Shown one piece after another: positions 9,143 to 16,503 of a DNA stretch of 64,000 nucleotides. Origin of the DNA: Comamonadaceae bacterium (GTDB lineage: Bacteria > Pseudomonadota > Gammaproteobacteria > Burkholderiales > Burkholderiaceae_C); the NCBI GenBank assembly GCA_027485235.1, contig JAIXRJ010000046.1, positions 186,001 through 250,000 on the forward strand, given 5' to 3'. The notes beneath the pieces are model-generated. The model saw only the letters and a list, made by a program, of their open reading frames with translations, was not told where the DNA came from and searched no databases. The position numbers were made by a program, and so were the translations under genes. How positions within the stretch are numbered: position 1 is the stretch's first letter; the number at the start of each line of letters is the position of its first letter.

Positions 9143-11545
9143 TTACTGCTTGAGGCCCTGCAGCTTGGCAAAGGCGCTGGCCATGGCCGAGCCTGATCCT
9201 GTTGCGGGGGGCGAGGTGTAACCGCCGCCTGAGCCGCCGCCGCGCTGTCGGTTGTCCCGACCTGCCCCTTCAAACTTGTTGTCTCGGGGGCCCCTTCCGT
9301 CTTGACCTTGTCTTGCAGCCGCAGCGTCGAGCTTCATGGTCAGGCTGATGCGTTTGCGGGCCACATCGACCTCCAGCACTTTCACCTTGACGATGTCGCC
9401 GGTTTTGACCACTTCGCGGGCGTCGGTCACGAACTTGTTGGCCAACTGGCTCACATGGACCAAGCCGTCCTGGTGCACGCCCAAGTCGATGAACGCGCCG
9501 AACTGGGCCACGTTGCTCACGGTGCCCTCCAAGGTCATGCCTTCTTTGAGGTCCTTGATGTCTTCCACGCCGTCCGCCAAGCGCGCCACTTTGAAGTCGG
9601 GGCGCGGGTCACGGCCTGGTTTTTCCAGCTCGCCCAAGATGTCCTGGATGGTGATCGCGCCGAATTTGTCGTTGGCAAACAGCTCGGGCTGGAGCGTTTT
9701 CAAGACATCGCTGCGGCCCATGATCTCCTGAATCGGTTTGCCGGTCTTGACGATGATCTGCTCCACCACGGGGTAAGTCTCGGGGTGCACGCCCGTCATG
9801 TCCAGCGGGTTGTCGCCGCCACGGATGCGCAAAAAACCGGCGCTTTGCTCAAAAGTCTTGGCACCCAAGCCGCTCACTTTCAACAGGTCTTGACGGGTCT
9901 TGAACACGCCGTTGGCATCGCGCCAGCGCACCACGGCCTTGGCCACGCTGCCCGACAGGCCCGACACGCGGGTCAGCAAGGGGACGCTGGCCGTATTCAA
10001 GTCCACGCCCACCGAGTTCACGCAGTCTTCGACCACCGCGTCCAGCGTCTTGGCCAACTCGCTTTGGTTCACGTCGTGCTGGTATTGACCCACCCCAATC
10101 GCTTTGGGGTCAATCTTGACCAACTCCGACAGCGGGTCTTGCAGGCGCCGGGCAATGGAGGCCGCGCCGCGCAGGCTCACGTCCACATCGGGCATTTCTT
10201 GGCTGGCGAATTCGCTGGCCGAGTACACCGAAGCGCCTGCCTCGCTGACCACGACCTTCGTGATTTCCACGCCTTCTCGCAATCGGGCCAGTTGTTTGAT
10301 CAGGTCACCGGCCAGTTTGTCGGTCTCGCGGCTGGCGGTGCCGTTGCCAATCGCGATCAGGTTCACGTTGTGCTTCTCGCACAGCTTGGCCAGGGTAAAG
10401 AGCGAACTGGCCCAGTCTTTGCGCGGCTCGTGCGGGTACACCGTGGAGGTGTCCACCAGCTTGCCGGTGGCATCCACCACGGCCACTTTCACACCCGTGC
10501 GGATCCCTGGGTCCAGGCCCATGACCACACGGGGGCCAGCGGGAGCGGCCAGCAGCAAATCACGGAGGTTGTCCGCAAAAACTCTGATGGCGACTTTTTC
10601 TGCCTCTTCGCGCAGGCGGGTAAACAAATCTCGCTCGGTCGACAGGCTCAGCTTGACGCGCCAAGTCCAGGCCACGCATTTTCTAATCAGGTCGTCCGAG
10701 GCGCGTGCCGCATGGCTCCAGCCCAGGTGCATGGCGATCTTGCCTTCGGCGATGCTGGGTTTGCCCGGTTCTGGCTTGGAACTGGAACTCGCCTGCGGCT
10801 CGGGCAGCACCAGCTTGACATCCAACATCTCCAAAGCGCGGCCACGGAACACGGCCAAAGCCCGGTGCGAAGGCACCCGGCCAATCGGCTCATCGTAGTC
10901 AAAGTAGTCCCGGAACTTGGACACATCGGTGTTGTTTTCGTCCTTGGCGTCGGCCAGTTGGCTTTTGAAAAGGCCTTCGTTCCACAGCCATTCGCGCAGG
11001 GCCTGCACGAGTGAGGCGTCTTCGGCCCAACGCTCGCTGAGCAAATCACGCACACCGTCCAGCACGGCAGCCGTGGTCGTGAAGTCGGCCCCTTCAATGG
11101 CCCCTGCGGCCAGCACAAAAGCTTGCGCTTCGGCGTGCGGGTCGAGGGTCGGGTCGGCAAACAGCTTGTCGGCCAGGGGCTCCAACCCGGCTTCGCGGGC
11201 CATCATGCCCTTGGTGCGGCGCTTGGGCTTGAAGGGCAAATACAGGTCTTCCAGCGCTTGTTTGGTGGGCGCGGCATCGATGGCGGCCAGCAACTCGGGC
11301 GTCATCTTGCCCTGCTCGGTGATGCTTTTGATCACGGCGGCACGGCGGTCTTCGAGCTCGCGCAGGTAGCCCAGTCGGGCTTCGAGTTCGCGCAGCTGGA
11401 TGTCGTCCAGACCATCGGTCACTTCTTTGCGGTAGCGGGCAATGAAGGGGACGGTGGCACCACCATCGAGCAATTCCACGGCGGTTTTGACTTGCTCAGG
11501 GCGGATTCGGATTTCTGCGGCCAGTTGGGCCAGGATTTTCTGCAT
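9143..11545 (-). CDS. tex: Transcription accessory protein Tex
   Basis: An 800-residue Tex protein, an RNA-binding factor linked to transcription. In order it has an N-terminal helical region (RPEQVKTAVELLDGGATVPF), a YqgF/RNase H-like domain (VVMGLDPGIRTGVKVAVVD), helix-hairpin-helix segments, and an S1 domain (TVSNVAQFGAFIDLGVHQDG). The tail is rich in glycine and arginine, as in many betaproteobacterial Tex proteins. The frame opens 13 codons earlier, but the ATG at 11545 starts the conserved region. The patatin-like gene follows at a distance of 7 bases. Divergently upstream is a small lipoprotein gene behind an AT-rich spacer. Confidence 0.95.
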   Translation of the reverse strand: MQKILAQLAAEIRIRPEQVKTAVELLDGGATVPFIARYRKEVTDGLDDIQLRELEARLGYLRELEDRRAAVIKSITEQGKMTPELLAAIDAAPTKQALEDLYLPFKPKRRTKGMMAREAGLEPLADKLFADPTLDPHAEAQAFVLAAGAIEGADFTTTAAVLDGVRDLLSERWAEDASLVQALREWLWNEGLFKSQLADAKDENNTDVSKFRDYFDYDEPIGRVPSHRALAVFRGRALEMLDVKLVLPEPQASSSSKPEPGKPSIAEGKIAMHLGWSHAARASDDLIRKCVAWTWRVKLSLSTERDLFTRLREEAEKVAIRVFADNLRDLLLAAPAGPRVVMGLDPGIRTGVKVAVVDATGKLVDTSTVYPHEPRKDWASSLFTLAKLCEKHNVNLIAIGNGTASRETDKLAGDLIKQLARLREGVEITKVVVSEAGASVYSASEFASQEMPDVDVSLRGAASIARRLQDPLSELVKIDPKAIGVGQYQHDVNQSELAKTLDAVVEDCVNSVGVDLNTASVPLLTRVSGLSGSVAKAVVRWRDANGVFKTRQDLLKVSGLGAKTFEQSAGFLRIRGGDNPLDMTGVHPETYPVVEQIIVKTGKPIQEIMGRSDVLKTLQPELFANDKFGAITIQDILGELEKPGRDPRPDFKVARLADGVEDIKDLKEGMTLEGTVSNVAQFGAFIDLGVHQDGLVHVSQLANKFVTDAREVVKTGDIVKVKVLEVDVARKRISLTMKLDAAAARQGQDGRGPRDNKFEGAGRDNRQRGGGSGGGYTSPPATGSGSAMASAFAKLQGLKQ

Positions 11546-11711
11546 GCTTTTTTCTTTTGGAGGCGTCATTTTCCAGTTTGCCACAGCGATATGGCTGAAC
11601 GGCCGATTCTGAAGCGCAGAGCTTGGGCTGATCGTGTTACAAAAAAGAATTGTAAATTGTAAAAATAAATTATTAAATGCTAATTTTATGAGAATATTAA
11701 TATTGGGGCAA

Positions 11712-11740
11712 TTGACTTTTTAAACCCTCAAAAATACATT
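11712..11740 (+). promoter_or_regulatory. Sigma-70-type promoter for the small lipoprotein gene
   Basis: TTGACT (11712-11717) and TACATT (11735-11740) are separated by exactly 17 bases, close to the consensus. The promoter lies in a strongly AT-rich stretch: 21 G or C among the 120 bases 11641-11760. The -10 box is 54 bases before the ATG at 11795, and the leader ends in a strong ribosome-binding site (CGGAGGG). The rest of the 250-base gap to tex has no ORF worth reporting. Confidence 0.65.
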
Positions 11741-11794
11741 ATTTAACAATAGTTAAAATTTAAGTCTATAGAACAATTGCACGGAGGGAAAATT

Positions 11795-12151
11795 ATGAAT
11801 ATTAATAAAATTAATTGGCCCGCCAAAGCCCTCGTGGCCATTTGTTTGAGCCATCTTTTGAGCGCTTGCCAGAGTCTGCCGATAGAGGAGTATTCAAGTT
11901 TTCAGCCTCTGTCCCCTCAACATCGCATCATGAACCAAGTCAAAATCACTTGGGAGGTCCGAGACGATGTCGCTGACTACTGCGCCAAAGCCAAAGGCAT
12001 GGGCAAGGATGCGGCTTTCTTGACGCCTCCGATCGCTTGCGCGGTTTGGAATACCCCGCGCAAAGAGTGCACCGTCGTCACCGGCAGCAAGACCTCGCAC
12101 GCGGCCCTGGGTCACGAAATTCGCCACTGTTTTGAAGGTCATTTCCACTGA
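11795..12151 (+). CDS. Small lipoprotein with an HExxH motif, function unknown
   Basis: A 118-residue protein I cannot assign to a named family. It has a lipoprotein signal peptide with the lipobox LLSAC (lipidated Cys25), then a short linker and a compact domain with cysteines at 63, 82, 92 and 112. The C-terminus reads GHEIRHCFEGHFH: a zinc-metalloprotease-like HExxH (107-111) followed by histidines at 116 and 118 at the very end. A ribosome-binding site (ACGGAGGG) 6 bases before the ATG fixes the start; a TTG six codons earlier lies upstream of this site and is unlikely. The gene stands alone, with a promoter in an AT-rich spacer, and converges on the SDR gene. It is probably a periplasmic-facing membrane-anchored metal-binding protein. 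Small protease or metal-binding roles are both possible. Confidence 0.8.
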   Translation: MNINKINWPAKALVAICLSHLLSACQSLPIEEYSSFQPLSPQHRIMNQVKITWEVRDDVADYCAKAKGMGKDAAFLTPPIACAVWNTPRKECTVVTGSKTSHAALGHEIRHCFEGHFH

Positions 12152-12171
12152 CCCTCAAAACAATACGGGGA

Positions 12172-13074
12172 TCAGCCGCGCAAGGCGGCCTTGAGTTTCA
12201 CGCCAATTTCGGGTTTGGCTGCAAAGGGATCCGGCGGATTGAGGCCCTGCACCATCGCTTCCATGCGGCTTTGTACATTGCCCAGCGCGTGCGGATGGCT
12301 GTAGATGTAGAACTGACCGGTGGCGACCGCATCCAACACCTTTTGTGCCACTTCGGTGGCCGACACCTTGCCGCTGCCCACCGCTTTGTCATTTTGCGCT
12401 TGGCCAATCAACTGGCTGGCCGTCGGCTTGTCAGCGGCCAGCTCAGTGGGCCGGTTGCGGTGGCTCTGGTTGATGCCCGTGGGCACAAAGTACGGGCATA
12501 AAACGCTGGCGCTGATTTGATCGGTCACGAGTTGCAAGTCTTGGTAGAGCGTTTCTGTGAGTGACACCACGGCGTGCTTGCTGACGTTGTATATGCCCAT
12601 GTTGGGCGCGGTCAATAAACCGGCCATGCTGGCCGTGTTGACAATGTGACCTTGGTACGTCGGGTCAGCCTTGGCAGCTGCCAGCATCATGGGGGTGAAC
12701 AGGCGCACGCCGTGCACCACACCCCAGAGGTTGACGCCCAGCACCCATTCCCAATCGGCCACCGAGTTTTCCCAGACCAGGCCCCCTGCCCCCACACCCG
12801 CGTTGTTGAACACGAAGTGCGGTGCGCCAAAACGGGCTTGCACATCGGCGGCCAGTTGCTCCATGGCCTGCGCGTTCGAAACATCGACTTTGCGGGCCAG
12901 CACTTGAACGCCTTCAACGCTCATTTCGGCTTCGGCTTTGTCCAGCGCGTCTTGCTGCACATCCACCAGCACCAGGTTCATGCCCAGCTTGGCGCCGATG
13001 CGGGCGCATTCCAAGCCAAAGCCGGAACCGGCACCGGTCAAGACAGCGGTTTTGCCTTTGAAGTTGTCGATCAT
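12172..13074 (-). CDS. Short-chain dehydrogenase/reductase (SDR)
   Basis: A 300-residue classical SDR. TGAGSGFG is the NAD(P) glycine motif, NNAGVGAGG follows the NNAG motif, and the catalytic Ser-Tyr-Lys set appears as NTASMAGL and YNVSK. Its N-terminal aspartate after the second beta strand (VLVDVQ) suggests NAD preference. It is the last gene of the acyl-CoA catabolic operon and its start overlaps the GST-like gene by ATGA. The alcohol or hydroxyacyl substrate is unknown; its position suggests it oxidises or reduces an intermediate of the acid degraded by this operon. Confidence 0.88.
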   Translation of the reverse strand: MIDNFKGKTAVLTGAGSGFGLECARIGAKLGMNLVLVDVQQDALDKAEAEMSVEGVQVLARKVDVSNAQAMEQLAADVQARFGAPHFVFNNAGVGAGGLVWENSVADWEWVLGVNLWGVVHGVRLFTPMMLAAAKADPTYQGHIVNTASMAGLLTAPNMGIYNVSKHAVVSLTETLYQDLQLVTDQISASVLCPYFVPTGINQSHRNRPTELAADKPTASQLIGQAQNDKAVGSGKVSATEVAQKVLDAVATGQFYIYSHPHALGNVQSRMEAMVQGLNPPDPFAAKPEIGVKLKAALRG

Positions 13075-14006
13075 GCAGGGGCCTTTTTGAGTGTGAACCC
13101 GACACGCGGGAAGTGAACATGGAGGTCGCCCGCACGCGCATCGTTGCGGCGCAGGGTGTAGCGTGTGCGGGTCGCAGCGACCAGTTCGCCCGCCGTGGGC
13201 TCCAGGCCAAAGTTGTCGGCCGCGATCACCACGGGGCTGCCCAGCGCGATGCCATGTTCGTCTTGGAAAACTTCGCCCTGCACCGCCGCAGGCCTTGAAC
13301 TGCGCGCCGCTTGCAGCGCTTCTTCAGGGCTGCATGGGCTCGGCGCACCTTGGCCGATGGCCTTCATGCGGGCCACCCAGACCTTGACTTCGGGTGTGGC
13401 GTCCAGAATGCCCGCCAAGGCAGGCGTTCGTTCTTGCGTGAACCACAGCGGGTGGTAAACCGCAAAGTCGGCCACACATGGCTGCGCACCGAACAAAAAG
13501 TTTTGCCCGTGCAGCATGCTGGCGATGCGACGCAGGTAACTCTTGTAAGTGCCGGTGGCGTCTGCGGACGCCATGCGGGCCGCGCCGCCGCGCATGGCCG
13601 TGCGGTCGGCGACAAAAGCCTGCACGCCTTCAGCCGGCGCGCCTGCGAACACTTGGGCCACGCCAGCCGGCTGGAAGTTGTAGGCCATGGCCGCGGTGAA
13701 CAAGGCGCTGTCGGCCCATTGCGCCACGATGCGGGCTGCGCCTTTGACGGTTTCGGGGTACAGCGTAGGTGTGGGTGTCAGGTGCTCCAGCACATCGCAA
13801 ATCAATGCGGTGTCGCAGTAAATGTCCGCGCCAATCTGCAGCACTGGGGTTTTGCGGTACCCGCCTGTGAGCGCCGTCAAGTCGGGCTTGGGCATGATCA
13901 TCGGGATGAACACGCTCTTCCAGGCCAGTTGCTTGTGGCCCAGGATCAGCCGGACTTTTTCGGCAAAGGGCGAGGTCGGGTAATGGTGCAGAATCAGATC
14001 GGCCAT
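13071..14006 (-). CDS. Glutathione S-transferase family protein with C-terminal extension
   Basis: A 311-residue protein with a GST N-terminal thioredoxin fold (residues about 1-80; HHYPTSPFAEKVRLILGHK, and the cis-proline in RKTPVLQIGADIYCDTALI). A helical GST C-terminal domain follows to about residue 220. A further segment of about 85 residues (from about 225) is predicted to be mostly beta (VQGEVFQDEHGIALGSPVV, RARTGDLHVHF-like). Ordinary GSTs are 200-230 residues long. The gene is 10 bases after the MDR oxidoreductase and overlaps the SDR by 4 bases, so it belongs to the catabolic operon. The acceptor substrate is unknown. Confidence 0.82.
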   Translation of the reverse strand: MADLILHHYPTSPFAEKVRLILGHKQLAWKSVFIPMIMPKPDLTALTGGYRKTPVLQIGADIYCDTALICDVLEHLTPTPTLYPETVKGAARIVAQWADSALFTAAMAYNFQPAGVAQVFAGAPAEGVQAFVADRTAMRGGAARMASADATGTYKSYLRRIASMLHGQNFLFGAQPCVADFAVYHPLWFTQERTPALAGILDATPEVKVWVARMKAIGQGAPSPCSPEEALQAARSSRPAAVQGEVFQDEHGIALGSPVVIAADNFGLEPTAGELVAATRTRYTLRRNDARAGDLHVHFPRVGFTLKKAPA

Positions 14007-14016
14007 GGGTTTTGCC

Positions 14017-15033
14017 TCAGATCAACTTGACCAGCTGCTTGCCGAAGTTCTTGCCTTTGAGCAGACCCAAGAAAGCCTCGGGGGCAGCTGCCAAGCCTTG
14101 GGCCACGGATTCCCGGGGGCGCAGTTGGCCGGTGCCCACCAAGGTGCCGAGTTCTTGCAGCGCCTCAGGCCAGACTTCCATGTGCTCGCTGACGATGAAG
14201 CCCTCGATCTTCATGCGGTTGACCAAAATCAGCGCCGGGTTGGCCATGGGCAGTGGGGCACCGTCGTAACCGGCGATCATGCCGCAGACCGCGATGCGTG
14301 CGAAGGCGTTGGTGCGCAGCATCACTGCATCGAGCACCATGCCGCCCACGTTTTCAAAATGGCCGTCAATGCCCTTCGGGCAGGCCTCGCGCAGGGCTTT
14401 GGACAAGCTCAAGTAGTCCTTGTGTTCTTTGTAGTCGATGCAGGCGTCAAAGCCCAACTCATTGACCACGTAGTCGCACTTGTCTTTGCCACCGGCAATG
14501 CCAACCACACGGCAGCCACGGGCCTTGGCCAAAGCGCCAAAAGCGCTGCCCACAGCGCCGCTGGCCGCGCTCACCGTCACGGTTTCGCCTGCTTTGGGGC
14601 TGATGATCTTGACCAAGCCATACCAAGCGGTCACGCCGGGCATGCCGACAGCGCCGAGGTAATGCGACAGCGGCACATGGGTGGTGTCGACTTTACGCAG
14701 GGCACCGATGACGTTGCCATCGACCACGCTGTACTCTTGCCAGCCGCCCATGCCCACGACTTGGTCACCGGCCTTGAATTTGGGGTGTTGGCTGTCCACC
14801 ACTTCGCCCACCGTGCCGCCGATCATGACTTCGCCCAAAGCTTGTGGCACGGCGTAGCTCTTGCTCTCGTTCATGCGGCCGCGCATGTAGGGGTCCAAGC
14901 TCATGAAGTGGTGCTTGACCAGCACTTGGCCGTCTTGCAAGGCCGGAGTGGCAGTTTCAACCAACTTGAAGTTGGCCACCGTGGCTTCGCCTTGGGGGCG
15001 GTTGTCGAGCACGATTTGGTGGTTGATGGTCAT
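14017..15033 (-). CDS. NADP-dependent MDR family oxidoreductase (CurA-like)
   Basis: A 338-residue zinc-independent medium-chain reductase of the leukotriene B4 dehydrogenase/CurA type. The N-terminal GroES-like domain contains HFMSLDPYMRGRM; the NADP site is VSAASGAVGS; GKDKCDYVVNELGFDACIDY is the usual second half of the Rossmann fold. Such enzymes reduce the double bond of alpha,beta-unsaturated ketones or aldehydes. The frame is open upstream to 15237, but the ATG at 15033 has a strong ribosome-binding site (CGGAGAC) and the family N-terminus. It is 40 bases after the thioesterase gene in the same operon. Confidence 0.9.
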   Translation of the reverse strand: MTINHQIVLDNRPQGEATVANFKLVETATPALQDGQVLVKHHFMSLDPYMRGRMNESKSYAVPQALGEVMIGGTVGEVVDSQHPKFKAGDQVVGMGGWQEYSVVDGNVIGALRKVDTTHVPLSHYLGAVGMPGVTAWYGLVKIISPKAGETVTVSAASGAVGSAFGALAKARGCRVVGIAGGKDKCDYVVNELGFDACIDYKEHKDYLSLSKALREACPKGIDGHFENVGGMVLDAVMLRTNAFARIAVCGMIAGYDGAPLPMANPALILVNRMKIEGFIVSEHMEVWPEALQELGTLVGTGQLRPRESVAQGLAAAPEAFLGLLKGKNFGKQLVKLI

Positions 15034-15073
15034 GGATAAGTCTCCGTGTGTGATGAAAATGAATTGGAAAAGA

Positions 15074-15496
15074 TCAGTCGGTGGACGGGCTGAGCGCCAA
15101 GCGCCGGGCCACGTATTTGAAAGTGCCTGTGGCCATGGCACACAGTTGGCCGTCGGGGTCATACACGCGGCCTTCGGTGAAAGCCATGCTGCGGGTTCGA
15201 TGAACCAAATGGCCTTTGGCCACCAATAGCTGGCCATCCGTGACTTTGCCGGGCCGCATGAAGGTGGTTTTCATTTCAATGGTGACCACACCCATGTCGT
15301 TGTCCACACTGCGTGCGGCTGTGGCCATGACCACATCCAGCAGGGTCATCAAGGCGCCGCCGTGCGTGACGTCGAATGAATTCAAATGCTCCGGGCGTGG
15401 CGCGAAATGCAATTGGGACTCGCCGCCCTCGAACTTCTCCAAAGTGAAGCCCAAGTGGTCAACAAAGGGAATGTAGGCGCCGAAAGGAATGCTCAT
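15074..15496 (-). CDS. PaaI-type acyl-CoA thioesterase
   Basis: A 140-residue single-domain hotdog thioesterase of the PaaI/YbdB type. FDVTHGGALMTLLDVVM contains the HGG motif and the catalytic aspartate or glutamate position on the hotdog helix, and the end is MATGTFKYV, typical of these proteins. It should release CoA from acyl intermediates, perhaps to prevent CoA being trapped. An in-frame GTG at 15514 is possible, but the ATG at 15496 is more likely. It follows the SDR by 18 bases and is part of the operon. Confidence 0.87.
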   Translation of the reverse strand: MSIPFGAYIPFVDHLGFTLEKFEGGESQLHFAPRPEHLNSFDVTHGGALMTLLDVVMATAARSVDNDMGVVTIEMKTTFMRPGKVTDGQLLVAKGHLVHRTRSMAFTEGRVYDPDGQLCAMATGTFKYVARRLALSPSTD

Positions 15497-15514
15497 GTTC
15501 AAACTCAAGGGCAC

Positions 15515-16306
15515 TCAGCCGCCGATGATCGCGCTCACGCCACCATCCACGGCCATCCATTGGCCGGTGATGTGTTTGCCCGCGTCCGATGCAAACAACA
15601 AGGCCAAGCCCTTGAGGTCTTCGTCATCGCCCAGGCGGCGCAGTGGCGCGCCTTGGGCCATCTTGTCGGCACCCAACTTTTCCAGCAAACCGTAGGTCAT
15701 CTTGCTGGGGAAAAAGCCAGGGCAAATCGCGTTGACAGTGATGCCGTACTCGCCCCACTCGCCTGCCAAAGCGCGGGTGAAGTTGACCACCGCGCCCTTG
15801 GAGGTGTTGTAGGCAATCGTCTTCATCTCCGAGGGATTGCCCGCCAGACCCGCAATGGAGGCGATGTTGATGATGCGGCCCTTGCCGCGCGGGATCATGC
15901 TCCGCTTGGCGACTTCTTGAGAGAGGATGAAATACCCGCGCACGTTCAGGTTCATCACCTTGTCCCAGGCGGCCACTGGGTGGTCTTCGGCGGGCGCACC
16001 CCAAGTGGCCCCGGCGTTGTTCAGCAAAATGTCAATCGCGCCCATGCGTTCGAGGGTCTCGGCCGCCAAACGGCGGATGTCTTCTTCTTTGCCGCAATCG
16101 GCAGCGATCCAGCGGGCATCGATGCCTGCGGCTTGCAGCTCGGCCGTGGCTTGTTCCAGGTCCTCGGCCTTGCGCGAGCTGAGCATGATTTTGGCGCCGG
16201 CTTCTCCCAAAGCATGGGCCATTTGAAGCCCTAGGCCGCGCGAGCCGCCGGTGACCAGGGCCACCTGGCCTGTGAGGTCAAAAAGTTCTTGAACAGCGCG
16301 TGCCAT
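15515..16306 (-). CDS. Short-chain dehydrogenase/reductase (SDR)
   Basis: A 263-residue classical SDR. TGGSRGLG is the cofactor motif (residues about 19-26), NNAGATWG follows the NNAG motif, and catalytic residues lie in NIASIAGLAG and YNTSKGAV. LSSRKAEDLE after the second strand suggests NADP(H). The C-terminus (GQWMAVDGGVSAIIGG) is typical. A strong ribosome-binding site (AGAGGAG) precedes the ATG. It may act on a 3-hydroxyacyl-CoA or a related alcohol in the acyl-CoA catabolic operon. Confidence 0.9.
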   Translation of the reverse strand: MARAVQELFDLTGQVALVTGGSRGLGLQMAHALGEAGAKIMLSSRKAEDLEQATAELQAAGIDARWIAADCGKEEDIRRLAAETLERMGAIDILLNNAGATWGAPAEDHPVAAWDKVMNLNVRGYFILSQEVAKRSMIPRGKGRIINIASIAGLAGNPSEMKTIAYNTSKGAVVNFTRALAGEWGEYGITVNAICPGFFPSKMTYGLLEKLGADKMAQGAPLRRLGDDEDLKGLALLFASDAGKHITGQWMAVDGGVSAIIGG

Positions 16307-16329
16307 AGAGTGCTCCTCTTGTGTGGGTC

Positions 16330-16503
16330 TTATTCGACGTTGGAATCCATGCAGCGGCGCTTTTGCACAAGCGCATGCATCAAGGGTTTGATGGCCACAT
16401 GATCGGGGTGATTCTGATGGAGCGCTAGCACCTGTGCGTCATCGAGCAGCCTGTGCAGCACCCCACCCTGTGTGCCGTCCATGCCCGGTGTTGGTCGGAT
16501 CAT
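16330..16503 (-). CDS. Small protein of 57 residues, translationally coupled, unknown
   Basis: This short frame starts with an ATG that overlaps the acyl-CoA dehydrogenase stop in an ATGA and has a good ribosome-binding site inside the end of that gene (GAGGAA, about 9 bases before the ATG). It ends 23 bases before the SDR gene. The product is MIRPTPGMDGTQGGVLHRLL followed by a histidine-rich helix-like stretch and KRRC, with no signal peptide. I recognise no family. Support comes from the overlap, the ribosome-binding site and the lack of other content in this gap. It could also be a spacer that happens to be open. Confidence 0.4.
   Translation of the reverse strand: MIRPTPGMDGTQGGVLHRLLDDAQVLALHQNHPDHVAIKPLMHALVQKRRCMDSNVE

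Noticed and set aside
9302..11014. 570-codon plus-strand frame opposite tex
   Set aside because: Antisense shadow of a conserved gene, no recognisable domain.
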